Source: Hygrophila difformis (lineage: Eukaryota > Streptophyta > Magnoliopsida > Lamiales > Acanthaceae). Taken from it: a stretch of DNA of 64,000 bases. The stretch covers positions 31,523,383 through 31,587,382 of the forward strand of contig JAOANR010000006.1 of NCBI GenBank assembly GCA_030278955.1. Reading direction: 5' to 3'. Below, one piece after another: positions 45,401-56,365 of this stretch (position 1 is its first letter; each line of letters opens with the position of its first letter). Both the position numbers and the translations under genes were made by a program. The notes under the pieces are model-generated. The model did not search any database. It had not been told where the DNA came from and worked only from the letters and a program-made list of their open reading frames with translations.

Positions 45401-45739
45401 TCCATGTCGAGACTGGTTGGGCCAGATGGGCCGAAGTTACTCTTTTTGTGGGCTTTTCTTTCTTTTCCCATCTTTTTGTATTTTGTGGGCCTGGTTTATT
45501 ATTTTGCCCATCTTTTTCATTCCTTTTTCTTTTTCTTATGTTTTTGGATTTTTCGAGCATAAATGTGTAATAAAATTACATATTTATGCATTTTTCATAC
45601 CAGCTTATTATTTTTACAAATATGCATAAATTAGTCTAATTCTACTGCTTTCTTATTTAATATAAGACCGGAATGCGATCAAATGCCCGTTTCAGACACG
45701 GAAATGGATTGAAAATAATGGACATTTCTGGCCATTATC

Positions 45740-47395
45740 AACATCCTCACATTTAATACTGATCGTCCCCAAGCAGTTAGAGTCAATGTTCCTTAGAACA
45801 CGGACTCTGCATATTCAATTCATTTTCGTGGCTTCATAAATTACATTCTTTTTGGATTGGGATAAGACAATTAAAAACTACAAGTGTTAAATTCCCTTGA
45901 TTGCAGTGTTTAATGAAATGATACTTGCTCACTACATCGGGCCTACAAATCAAGCATTATTGTCAACCCTTCATGAATCTCATGTTTGAAAGATGCAAAG
46001 TTTAAAAATCAGAATTAGGGTATGACACGGACATAATTACTGAAATAGAGCCTCACATATAAGAGAATCGGAAAATTCACTCACTCTCAAATGGGGTTTA
46101 ATCATTGAACGCTCAAAATCAAATTTAATTAAATTATCCCATAGGCTTGCAATCAGATCAACTCGCCACCGGCTCATTTCTTCAAATCGAGATCATGAGG
46201 TCTTATTTAAGGTTATAACGGGGCATACGGTTGTAACATTGGTAGGAAAGGGAAATTATTGGGTTAAGAAGTGGTAGGAATTTATTCCATCATAACTTGG
46301 CATTTTTATTATAAAATTTATAATCATCAATTATTTTTTTCTTTTGCTTTTCTTTTCATATTGCATGACTTTAGACTATGTCTAATTTGCTTTGTCATTT
46401 GCAATTTATTTGTGTTAAATTGAATTCAACATATTTCTTTTTCTTTTCTCTTTTTTTTTAATCGGTTTATTGAACACCGATTTAAACAATTTTGATGATC
46501 ATAAATTTAATGCCTTTGATAGAATTTATCCTTGTCCACTTGGGTTGAAGATTTTGGTCTTTTCATAAGGTTAGGAAAATATAGTGGGTTTCAAGAAAAA
46601 TTAGGCTTAAGGCTCAAGTTGGTTAATCCTAAAGGAAAATATTTTTGGGTTTGGATTTCAAACGAAGGCCAAAAATTGGGTTTTCTAAGTGCCTCGATCA
46701 TATGCTCAATTTCGGGAATATGGCATGGTCTTGAATCGGTCCCAATTGCAAGTTCTAGTTTCCTTTAGTTAAAATGATTCACACATCAAAGAATTAAATG
46801 AGTAAAAGTGACTTATGGCTCAGATCTCACAAGGTTGGATTGATTCATATCATACAATATTCTAAAATTTAATCAAATCTTAACTCTAACAATTTATTCA
46901 ATCAAAATTTTCAACATGCAAATTTATTACCCAATAAGCTGATCGCATCATCAAATTTTTATAGCTCAAAACCTTAGGAATTCATGTCATGCATGTTCTC
47001 GATTATATTATCCGAATTTAAAAGTTTGAAAATTTAATCATAAGCCTAAATTCAACATGTGAATTTAGAGCAGGTTTATGCATACTTTTTGCTGGTTATT
47101 TAATTTAAAGCACTAAAGAGGCACTGTTAACATACTAGGTATGTCAACAACAATTTTTGGCCTGACAGTCACTTGTTCATCTTGGACTGTCAGACATCTT
47201 TTCAAGAATAAAATTGTTTGGACCTCAAAGATGAAGTACTGTTATGGAAAGCAGTTAAATACATCATTTATAAGAGATTCTTTTGCAGTTAAGATAAACA
47301 TGCACAAAAATATAGAATTCCCTTATATGACGTTTACAGTCCAGCTTAAGCAAAATAAAGCATTAAGGGCTCATGCTTCCTTCATTCCTCCTCTC
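45740..47395. other. Non-coding stretch between F-box stop and 3' LTR
   Basis: No supported gene. The minus strand starts the LTR after 'TTAAATGTGAGGATGT', probably the polypurine/priming site. The open frame at 46532-46768 (plus) shows no domain. Confidence 0.55.
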
Positions 47396-48065
47396 CTAGG
47401 GAAAGAAGATTCTGCTCCAGTAGACGGCGTTTGTTAGGTCACAGCGTAGGCACCAGCCTTCCTGTTCTTCCAGGTTTGCTTGCCTCCTTGGGCAGTACAC
47501 TCGTTCTGCCTGACTTGCAAACAAACCAGGGACTTCCTGGCGATCTACCAGCCATGAAAAGATGTTGGTGACCGTATAGACCAGGACTGATCGATCTGTC
47601 GCCATTTCTTTTATCATCTTGATCCCCAGAAGAACTTGGCTCTCATGTAGTTTGCTTAACAACATCAATCCCCGCGTGAAGATTGACGCTATATGGTTGT
47701 CTTCTATCCCTAATCTTAGTAGCTCGCAAGCTCTCTCTTCATCTCCTCCTGCGTATGCTTGCATTGCTGGTATGATTTGGAGGTTGAAGTTTCCCGCTTC
47801 CACGCATGTCTGCAGGAATTCCCCTTTCTCTCTCTGAACGTGTTGTTGCCACATCTTCACAGTGGAGGTCTCCAGCTCGCATCGCTTGTAGACGATGGGG
47901 AGATCGCCTGCGTCCCTTAGCTTTTTACATGTTCCCTTGGCCGTGAATACCTTCTTGACACCATCCTCTCCTACTCGGGAGAGGATTTCTCCCAGAAGCT
48001 CCACTGGCAGGTCCAGCAGTTGGGTTCCTTCGTGTGCTTGATTTGGAATAGGGAAGATGTTGCCC
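47396..48065 (-). CDS. F-box protein, exon 2 (captured host gene)
   Basis: Exon 2 begins after acceptor 'atcttttcag' at 48066 and encodes about 222 residues. The F-box itself is 'LLDLPVELLGEILSRVGEDG' with 'KVFTAKGTCKKLRDAGDLP' directly after. A helical, Leu-rich segment with 'EERACELLRLGIEDNHIAS' and 'FTRGLMLLSKL' follows, reminiscent of the Sel1-like repeat region in At2g35280-type F-box proteins. The end 'EGWCLRCDLTNAVYWSRIFFP' has a CxxC pair. F-box proteins bind Skp1 and present substrates to SCF ubiquitin ligases. Exon 1 is at 54829-54899; the codon split between the exons (GA + G) joins in frame. The exon is intact to its stop. It sits in the non-pol part of an Athila-like element, on the same strand as its gag-pol. 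Confidence 0.78.
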
Positions 48066-48137
48066 CTGAAAAGATAGGAAGTAGTAAATCCAGTTTTTAT
48101 AATTTTCATAAGAATTGTTCAAAGTGAAAACCAACAT

Positions 48138-48170
48138 CCTCACATTTAGAGCTTTGCTCTAGATGTGAGG
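48138..48170 (-). other. Intron hairpin next to GAGGATGTTG motif (F-box)
   Basis: Arms cctcacatttagagc and gctctagatgtgagg around ttt; 14 of 15 positions pair. On the minus strand it ends in GAGG, followed by ATGTTG, and lies 72 nt before the splice acceptor at 48066. The duplicate copy is at 51575-51607. Confidence 0.75.
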
Positions 48171-48549
48171 TTATTAAATTTCCAACTTGAATCTTATTTC
48201 AAAGCAACGGTAAATTTTTCTTTTTAAACATTTATTAAAATAAAGAGTTATTAGGAAGAGATAGGGGTCATTGGGCCCCTATATATTTTTAATGAGCCAT
48301 TGGGCTCAAAAATTTTGATTTGCTCAGTTTTAAACAATCCCGAGGTGAGTGTTGGAAGTGCATTGGAATGGAATGGAATGGGATGAAATGTGAATCGAGG
48401 AGTGTGCAAATGGAGATGTGGTGACTCGGAGTTGCTCGACTTAGACTGTTTGGTAGGGGCAGTCCAAGTTAAAATAAAGAGAAATCATTTTTAATTTTTC
48501 ATGAAAGTTGACCATTTTTTATTTAATAAAGATGGGACTGTTGGGGTCC

Positions 48550-50493
48550 TGATGCACCCTGTGAAACCACACTTATACAAGCTTAAATTGTACCACAATA
48601 TGTCCAAAATGAGTGCATTTTACCTTAATTTATTGCATTTTTAGGTGTATTTCATGTGTTTTTATTTTTCAAGTGATCATGGTTAGATTTGGCTTATTTA
48701 GGTTAAATTTATCATGTTTTTATGTGTTTTTAATAAGACTTTGGCAAACCTAATGCATTGCAATGTTGTTTCAGGCATTTTAATGATGAAAAGCAATGTT
48801 CGGAAGCTTTATTTTGGAAAATAAGGAATATTTACTATGATATGTGTCAAGATTCAGACTTAGAAAAAATTCAGTTGAAATCTTCCCAGGAGGCTCCGCA
48901 CAGGCATTGTGGAGCCTAAATTGCCTTCTGAGCACCGCATCAGGCACCTTTTCAACACTTAGAAAAATTTCAGAGGTGAAAAAGCTTCAGAATGCTCCGC
49001 ACCTTCTTGGCGGCGCCTAAAACAGCCTCCAGGCGCCACTTTTGGCACCGCAATCAGAAAATTGGGAAAATTATCAGGATGCGCCGACTCTTCTTGGTGG
49101 CGCTTGAAACCCCTTCCGAGCGCCGTTTTGGGCGCCATAGTCGCGGTTTGGAGGTTTTCTAACCTCCCGAACACGGTTTTAAAGCCCGTTTTCGTCATTC
49201 TCTTCATCCAGACTCATTCCAGACTCATATTTTTGATAGAAAAGCTCTGCAACTTTGGAGAAGAAGGCCGATAACACCGAACCATGCCGGAGGAAGTGAT
49301 CGGAATGTCTTTCTGACTGTGTTCTTCGCATTCTAGGTGTTGTTTTTCTTTTTCTTGCTTTGTAATATTTAGGATTTTCTTTTAAACATAATTTCCTATT
49401 GTTTTCATGTTTGTAAACGGATTTTTATGTTGTTCGTGTTAAAAGTATTCTAGAACGGGAGTTCAGAATCACTTTTGAAGTACGAATTTATGTTTTATGG
49501 AAGTATAATAAATGTCGATGTTTATCTATGTAATCTGGATTAATCTGCAAGAACTGTTAGAATTTGAATTAGGATTATTTATTGGATGCCTGAAATTGAT
49601 CGACAATTATGTTTTGGCAAAAATCTGAAATCTGCATTTTTAATCTGCTAAATCTGGACGGATCGATCATTCTGCATATTTTGTCTACAATAATCTGATA
49701 AAAATTCTAATCTGTTCACATTCTAAATTTAGTATTAAAATCCATATTACCATGTTTTATTGTTATTTTACCATGTTTATTAGATTATTTACATTATTCT
49801 GCATATTTAAATGTTGGAATCTAATCTGTATGATTTCTGCTTTGCTAAATCGGGAGATAAAAAGTGGAAATTAGATTTTAGTACCGGGTCTTGGGAAAAA
49901 AATCACATTAAAATAGATTCTGGCATGTACACGCTGATTTGGGAAATGAAATGTGTCGTATGATCACTATAGGAAAATTTGTATGCTTGGGAAAGACTCA
50001 AATTTATGCCTAGACTGATGATTGCAGAATGTTAGATAATTTAATATGCTTCCATGAAGTCTGTTTTTACAAATTATGAAAATTAGGAAATTGGCATATA
50101 TTTAATCTTTATAAAATAATTAAATCTGCTGAAATTGATCTTTTTAGACATTGGGAAATGCTAAATCATTATGCAATTTCACTTTTATATAAAGATGGCA
50201 TGTTCTAAATCATTACAAGCATATATCTTATTTTTATTTTTATTATTTTAAATTTTTAACTTGCTTTATTTTAAATTTAATGTCACTATTTTTAATCTAA
50301 TCAACATTAGAATTAAACAAACTCTTTTCAAAATATAATATATATTATTAATGAACTTAAAATGACTAAGTTTTCTCCAGAATGAAATAATATTCTGAAT
50401 TCCCTTGGGTTCGACCCGGTATTCACCGGTTTTTATTACTTGATGACAACCATCCGCTTGTGGTAAAATATGAGTAGTGAAAATCATTCATCA
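48550..50493 (+). mobile_element. Solo LTR in the F-box intron (copy 1)
   Basis: It starts TGATGCACC and ends CATTCATCA, flanked by GTCC at 48546-48549 and 50494-50497. Near its right end it has 'gggttcgacccggtattcacc' and 'attacttgatgacaacc', a block typical of the 3' end of Athila/Tat LTRs, so the orientation is plus. No internal region. It contains GC-rich hairpins at 48891-49140. The 4-bp target duplication is short for Ty3/gypsy (usually 5), so one edge may be off by a base. Confidence 0.7.
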
Positions 50494-50497
50494 GTCC

Positions 50498-51158
50498 TAT
50501 TTTGGATTTTTTGTAAATAATAGCAGTCCACATGAGGAAAAAGGACTGCTATTTTATTGCACTAGTTTCATGTTCCATTGGGAACAAAAATAGGTTGGTC
50601 AATCTTAAAGAGAAAGAACCTACCTAGTATTTTGTCTTTTTCCAAAAGTGGAATGCAAATTTTGTTTGTTTGCGCAGGTTTCCCAAAATGTGCAAACAAA
50701 CATTTTTATGCTCCTTAAATAAACACCAAAATGGGCATAAAACAGGCAATCCCAAATATCAATTAATGCCCTTTAATGCCACAGCAGCAACCAACACTAA
50801 ACCAGAAAGATTAACAACAAAACATGCTATTAACAAGAGCTAAAAAGCATCTCATTACTGAACTTGATCTGAAAAATCAATAACACCATGATGTTCTCAA
50901 ACACCCTAATGTTCATTAGTTTACTTTTTCAAACTTAGGTTTCAAAATTTTTCAAGCTCCATGCTTTTCAAAGATTAGAAAGAACAGGCTTAAACCGAAA
51001 GTGTAAACCCACCACTGTAAAACTCACGAATACAAACAATGGTGGTTTCAAACCCTAACAGTTCTTACCCAAAATTTCAAAAATCAAGTGATCCACAAGA
51101 TTAAAGCATTCCCTACCTCAAATAGTGCCAAAGATTCACAAATCCACTTCCTAGTCAT
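50498..51158. other. F-box intron sequence, copy 1
   Basis: Non-coding; includes 'aggactgctattttatt' and AT-rich sequence up to the duplication junction. Identical in type to 53933-54593. Confidence 0.6.
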
Positions 51159-51502
51159 GCTCGCAAGCTCTCTCTTCATCTCCTCCTGCGTATGCTTGCA
51201 TTGCTGGTATGATTTGGAGGTTGAAGTTTCCCGCTTCCACGCATGTCTGCAGGAATTCCCCTTTCTCTCTCTGAACGTGTTGTTGCCACATCTTCACAGT
51301 GGAGGTCTCCAGCTCTCATCGCTTGTAGACGATGGGGAGATCGCCTGCGTCCCTTAGCTTTTTACATGTTCCCTTGGCCGTGAATACCTTCTTGACGCCA
51401 TCCTCTCCTACTCGGGAGAGGATTTCTCCCAGAAGCTCCACTGGCAGGTCCAGCAGTTGGGTTCCTTCGTGTGCTTGATTTGGAATAGGGAAGATGTTGC
51501 CC
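51159..51502 (-). pseudogene. F-box exon 2, truncated duplicate
   Basis: The same acceptor (51503) and the first 115 codons or so of exon 2 as at 48065, including the whole F-box. A substitution turns the Cys codon TGC after 'VYKR' into TGA, and the duplication junction removes the rest. It sits between exon 1 and the intact exon 2, so its acceptor competes for splicing. Confidence 0.85.
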
Positions 51503-51985
51503 CTGAAAAGATAGGAAGTAGTAAATCCAGTTTTTATAATTTTCATAAGAATTGTTCAAAGTGAAAACCAACATCCTCACATTTAGAGCTTTGCTCTAGA
51601 TGTGAGGTTATTAAATTTCCAACTTGAATCTTATTTCAAAGCAACGGTAAATTTTTCTTTTTACACATTTATTAAAATAAAGAGTTATTAGGAAGAGATA
51701 GGGGTCATTGGGCCCCTATATATTTTTAATGAGCCATTGGGCTCAAAAATTTTGATTTGCTCAGTTTTAAACAATCCCGAGGTGAGTGTTGGAAGTGCAT
51801 TGGAATGGAATGGAATGGGATGAAATGTGAATCGAGGAGTGTGCAAATGGAGATGTGGTGACTCGGAGTTGCTCGACTTGGACTGTTTGGTAGGGGCAGT
51901 CCAAGTTAAAATAAAGAGAAATCATTTTTAATTTTTCATGAAAGTTGACCATTTTTTTTTAATAAAGATGGGACTGTTGGGGTCC

Positions 51986-53928
51986 TGATGCACCCTGTGA
52001 AACCACACTTATACAAGCTTAAATTGTACCACAATATGTCCAAAATGAGTGCATTTTACCATAATTTATTGCATTTTTAGGTGTATTTCATGTGTTTTTA
52101 TTTTTCAAGTGATCATGGTTAGATTTGGCTTATTTAGGTTAAATTTATCATGTTTTTATGTGTTTTTAATAAGACTTTGGCAAACCTAATGCATTGCAAT
52201 GTTGTTTCAGGCATTTAAATGATGAAAAGCAATGTTCGGAAGCTTTATTTTGGAAAATAAGGAATATTTACTATGATATGTGTCAAGATTCAGACTTAGA
52301 AAAAATTCAGTTGAAATCTTCCCAGGAGGCTCCGCACAGGCATTGTGGAGCCTAAATTGCCTTCTGAGCACCGCATCAGGCACCTTTTCAACACTTAGAA
52401 AAATTTCAGAGGTGAAAAAGCTTCAGAATGCTCCGCACCTTCTTGGCGGCGCCTAAAACAGCCTCCAGGCGCCACTTTTGGCACCGCAATCAGAAAATTG
52501 GGAAAATTATCAGGATGCGCCGACTCTTCTTGGTGGCGCTTGAAACCCCTTCCGAGCGCCGTTTTGGGCGCCATAGTCGCGGTTTGGAGGTTTTCTAACC
52601 TCCCGAACACGGTTTTAAAGCCCGTTTTCATCATTCTCTTCATCCAGACTCATTCCAGACTCATATTTTTGATAGAAAAGCTCTGCAACTTTGGAGAAGA
52701 AGGCCGATAACACCGAACCATGCCGGAGGAAGTGATCGGAATGTCTTTCTGACTGTGTTCTTCGCATTCTAGGTGTTGTTTTTCTTTTTCTTGCTTTGTA
52801 ATATTTAGGATTTTCTTTTAAACATAATTTCCTATTGTTTTCATGTTTGTAAACGGATTTCTATGTTGTTCGTGTTAAAAGTATTCTAGAACGGGAGTTC
52901 AGAATCACTTTTGAAGTACGAATTTATGTTTTATGGAAGTATAATAAATGTCGATGTTTATCTATGTAATCTGGATTAATCTGCAAGAACTGTTAGAATT
53001 TGAATTAGGATTATGTATTGGATGCCTGAAATTGATCGACAATTATGTTTTGGCAAAAATCTGAAATCTGCATTTTTAATCTGCTAAATCTGGACGGATC
53101 GATCATTCTGCATATTTTGTCTACAATAATCTGATAAAAATTCTAATCTGTTCACATTCTAAATTTAGTATTAAAATCCATATTACCATGTTTTATTGTT
53201 ATTTTACCATGTTTATTAGATTATTTACATTATTCTGCATATTTAAATGTTGGAATCTAATCTGTATGATTTCTGCTTTGCTAAATCGGGAGATAAAAAG
53301 TGGAAATTAGATTTTAGTACCGGGTCTTGGGAAAAAATCACATTAAAATAGATTCTGGCATGTACACGCTGATTTGGGAAATGAAATGTGTCGTATGATC
53401 ACTATAGGAAAATTTGTATGCTTGGGAAAGACTCAAATTTATGCCTAGACTGATGATTGCAGAATGTTAGATAATTTAATTTGCTTCCATGAAGTCTGTT
53501 TTTACAAATTATGAAAATTAGGAAATTGGCATATATTTAATCTTTATAAAATAATTAAATCTGCTGAAATTGATCTTTTTAGACATTGGGAAATGCTAAA
53601 TCATTATGCAATTTCACTTTTATATAAAGATGGCATGTTCTAAATCATTACAAGCATATATCTTATTTTTATTTTTATTATTTTAAATTTTTAACTTGCT
53701 TTATTTTAAATTTAATGTCACTATTTTTAATCTAATCAACATTAGAATTAAACAAACTCTTTTCAAAATATAATATATATTATTAATGAACTTAAAATGA
53801 CTAAGTTTTCTCCAGAATGAAATAATATTCTGAATTCCCTTGGGTTCGACCCGGTATTCACCGGTTTTTATTACTTGATGACAACCATCCGCTTGTGGTA
53901 AAATATGAGTAGTGAAAATCATTCATCA
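51986..53928 (+). mobile_element. Solo LTR in the F-box intron (copy 2)
   Basis: Duplicate of 48550-50493 with the same GTCC flanks (51982-51985 and 53929-53932). Shared flanks show the LTR was present before the tandem duplication. Confidence 0.75.
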
Positions 53929-54639
53929 GTCCCATTTTGGATTTTTTGTAAATAATAGCAGTCCACATGAGGAAAAAGGACTGCTATTTTATTGCACTAG
54001 TTTCATGTTCCATTGGAAACAAAAATAGGTTGGTCAATCTTAAAGAGAAAGAACCTACCTAGTATTTTGTCTTTTTCCAAAAGTGGAATGCAAATTTTGT
54101 TTGTTTGCGCAGGTTTCCCAAAATGTGCAAACAAACATTTTTATGCTCCTTAAATAAACACCAAAATGGGCATAAAACAGGCAAGCCCAAATATCAATTA
54201 ATGCCCTTTAATGCCACAGCAGCAACCAACACTAAACCAGAAAGATTAACAACAAAACATGCTATTAACAAGAGCTAAAAAGCATCTCATTACTGAACTT
54301 GATCTGAAAAATCAATAACACCATGATGTTCTCAAACACCCTAATGTTCATCAGTTTACTTTTTCAAGCTTAGGTTTCAAAATTTTTCAAGCTCCATGCT
54401 TTTCAAAGATTAGAAAGAACAGGCTTAAACCGAAAGTGTAAACCCACCACTGTAAAACTCACGAATACAAACAATGGTGGTTTCAAACCCTAACAGTTCT
54501 TACCCAAAATTTTAAAAATCAAGTGATCCACAAGATTAAAGCATTCCCTACCTCAAATAGTGCCAAAGATTCACAAATCCACTTCCTAGTCATGCTCGGC
54601 CAACACAGGGGTGCCATAAGTAACTCAAAATCACCACTC

Positions 54640-54667
54640 CCCCCCCCCCCCCCCCCAAAAAAAAAAA
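54640..54667. repeat. C17-A11 homopolymer pair
   Basis: Seventeen C followed by eleven A, with no comparable run in the neighbouring duplicate. A G10+ run occurs at 55030-55040. Lengths may be sequencing-limited. Confidence 0.9.
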
Positions 54668-54828
54668 TCGGAATCATTCAAAACCCCAAAACAAGAAAAC
54701 AGTGAAGCAACACAAAGCACATTTAAGCTATTCACAAGCTATTTACAGGCATAAAACACAAAATGCTCAACACAACCACATACAGAGGGGGGGTAGCTCA
54801 AGAATGGAGGGGGTAAGAAAACTCTTAC

Positions 54829-54899
54829 TCAGGTCTTCTAGCCCTGGATGAGGATGGCGATGGTCCCAGATTCGGGAAAGATCGGAAAAATCTGGCCAT
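54829..54899 (-). CDS. F-box protein, exon 1
   Basis: ATG at 54899 opens 23 codons (begins 'MARFFRSFPNLGPSPS', ends 'RARRP') plus two bases GA, followed by a strong donor GTAAGAGT at 54828. GA joins the first G of exon 2 to give Glu, then 'GNIFPIPNQ'. The present intron to 48066 is 6763 nt; before the tandem duplication it would have been about 3326 nt. The sequence is basic, Ser/Pro-rich and unlike a signal peptide. The TATA box is 142 nt upstream. The exon model rests on splice consensus and frame match. Confidence 0.65.
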
Positions 54900-55040
54900 A
54901 GTTTCCCCTTGGATTTGGGTAAAAATGTGCGAAGAACACAGTGGTGTTCGTTCGGGGATGAGGGTTCAGCTCGAGAGGGTTTTCAACGATCTCTAAGTGC
55001 TGGAAGAGTAGGGAGGAGAGAAGAAGAATGGGGGGGGGGG

Positions 55041-55050
55041 ATATAAATAC
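55041..55050 (-). promoter_or_regulatory. TATA box of the captured F-box gene
   Basis: The minus strand reads gtatttatat, 142 nt before the ATG, next to a GGGCCCA element (55055-55061). A hairpin array lies directly upstream, as in the LTR promoters. Confidence 0.6.
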
Positions 55051-55059
55051 TAATGGGCC

Positions 55060-55545
55060 CAGTCGCGGAACCGGGTTTCGCGACTGAGGTCTAGCGACAT
55101 TAGAGGGGCGCTAGACTGGAAGCCAGTCGCGAGCACATGTCTCGCGACTGGGGGGGTATCTCGACAGGATTAGGAGGAAAGTGGGCCATGTATGAACTGT
55201 GGCGCGAGAGTGAAAGCCAGTCGCGAGAATATGTTCCGCGACTGGGGGTATCGCGACAGAGGTTTGGGAATGGGTTTAGTGAATGTGTGTCGCGGAACTG
55301 GTCCCAGGCGCTAGACGTTGTCTCGCGACTGGGTTCGTTCCGCGACAGGATATGTACACAAAAGGGGTTTAGGGACTGATGAGATTGTGTCGCGGAGTTA
55401 ACCCCGGTTGCGAGGCGTGGTCTCGCGACACGGTTTTGCTTCGTGACAGAGGTCTCACTGTACTAGAGAGCCGTGTCGCTATCCTCCCTCCTGGCGTGAG
55501 GCAATGCCTAGCGACACAAGAGTGTTTCCGCGACAGGAAATTTTT
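55060..55545. repeat. Hairpin array upstream of the F-box TATA box
   Basis: Examples: CAGTCGCG/CGCGACTG at 55060-55086 and a perfect 11-bp stem CCAGTCGCGAG/CTCGCGACTGG at 55123-55151. More GTCGCG/CGCGAC pairs continue to 55545. Same motif family as in the LTRs. Confidence 0.85.
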
Positions 55546-55764
55546 GAATTTTCAATTTTCGTGGCCTGGGCCCGAGTGTGTGTTGCTGGGCCTGAATCCA
55601 TTTTATTTGATTTGGACCTGAATAAACTCAGTCCAAATAAATTCAAAATTACTAGGCTGAAATTAAATAATCCACTTGCATAAATAGGTTGGACTAATTC
55701 CATTTGTTTCCAAAAATTATTCCGGATTTTAAATTGCTTCAATTTCCGGAATTATTTTCTTAAC

Positions 55765-55842
55765 TTTATGGAATTAATCCAACCGAGAACCTGGTTTTCC
55801 GCGCTATTTTTTTGCTCCTTCTTTTTGGTGGTTCCGGAATTC
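55765..55842 (-). other. Possible short exon with basic peptide after pol
   Basis: After acceptor 'tatcttgcag' (55843) the minus strand reads (G)-IPEPPKRRSKKIARKTRF then 'SVGLIP' and a stop. 'PPKRRSKKIARK' resembles a nuclear localisation signal. There is no ATG, so it would have to be spliced to an upstream exon. Speculative. Confidence 0.3.
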
Positions 55843-55892
55843 CTGCAAGATAGATAAATGAAACGCATTAGATTTTCTCCAAATATCAACAT

Positions 55893-55922
55893 CCTCATAT
55901 TTAGAGTCTTAGTACTCTAATT
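55893..55922 (-). other. Hairpin and GAGGATGTTG-type motif downstream of pol
   Basis: Arms 55899-55907 and 55914-55922 pair at 8 of 9 positions; the minus strand continues ATGAGGATGTTGATA and reaches acceptor 55843 after 50 nt. Confidence 0.6.
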
Positions 55923-55999
55923 GTTTAATTGGTTTTTGGATACTTTCTGCTTTGAAATAAAATGGTATAAATGTATATAATTTTTTAATTATTTTTTTT

Positions 56000-56365
56000 T
56001 TAATGAATATAAGCCGGGTCTGCCAGTGCTTGGCTCTCTTTTTCCGGATCGAACTGTCCGATGTATTCCTTCAGTCGGTGCCCATTCACCACTATGTTGC
56101 CCTTGTCAGTTCTGATCCTGACGGCTCCATTTTCAAACACCTCTAACACTTCATATGGCCCTTCCCATCTGGATTTAAGCTTTCCGGGGAACAGCTTCAA
56201 CCTAGAATTGAACAACAATACATTTTGACCAACATAAAAGTGCTTAGGCTTAATCCGACGATCGTGTAACTTCGGGTTCCGCTCTTTGTAAAACCGAGAG
56301 CTCTCATAGGCTTGCGCTAGTATTTCGTCAATTTCATTGAGGTCCAACTTGCGTTTGCTGAGCAA
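56000..56365 (-). pseudogene. pol: Athila-like integrase C-terminal domain
   Basis: '[21 protein letters not shown]' leads to 'HFYVGQNVLLFNSRLKLFPGKLKSRWEGPY' and 'VNGHRLKEYIG', the standard C-terminal DNA-binding region of Athila integrases. A frameshift and stop separate it from the catalytic core at 56484. Confidence 0.85.

Larger units (their letters stand above)
42770..45739 (-). repeat. Athila-like 3' LTR, upstream part
   Basis: Reverse complement of 32871-35543 in overall order: it ends on the plus strand with GGCCATTATCA, i.e. starts TGATAATGGCC on the minus strand. It contains two hairpin arrays (43805-44340 and 45040-45400) around a TATA box (44966-44976). Together with 25193-26590 it makes a 4.2-4.4 kb LTR, split by the chromovirus. 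Confidence 0.88.
47722..51158. repeat. Tandem duplication, copy 1 (3437 bp)
   Basis: Starts at GCTCG inside F-box exon 2 and runs to the GCTCG at 51159. Copy 2 at 51159-54593 is 3435 bp and almost identical. Both contain the F-box exon start, the intron hairpin motif and a solo LTR. Confidence 0.95.
51159..54593. repeat. Tandem duplication, copy 2 (3435 bp)
   Basis: Near-identical to 47722-51158. The junction at 51159-51163 and both outer edges share GCTCG, indicating a microhomology-mediated tandem duplication. Confidence 0.95.

Noticed and set aside
32871..45739. Nested and outer Athila-like LTRs as one large inverted duplication or foldback element
   Set aside because: Each copy has its own borders and target duplications, and the divergence between them is that of family members rather than a recent inverted duplication.
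45740..55980. Env-like ORF downstream of Athila-like pol
   Set aside because: No long frame with a signal peptide or transmembrane segment; the only supported coding region is the F-box gene.
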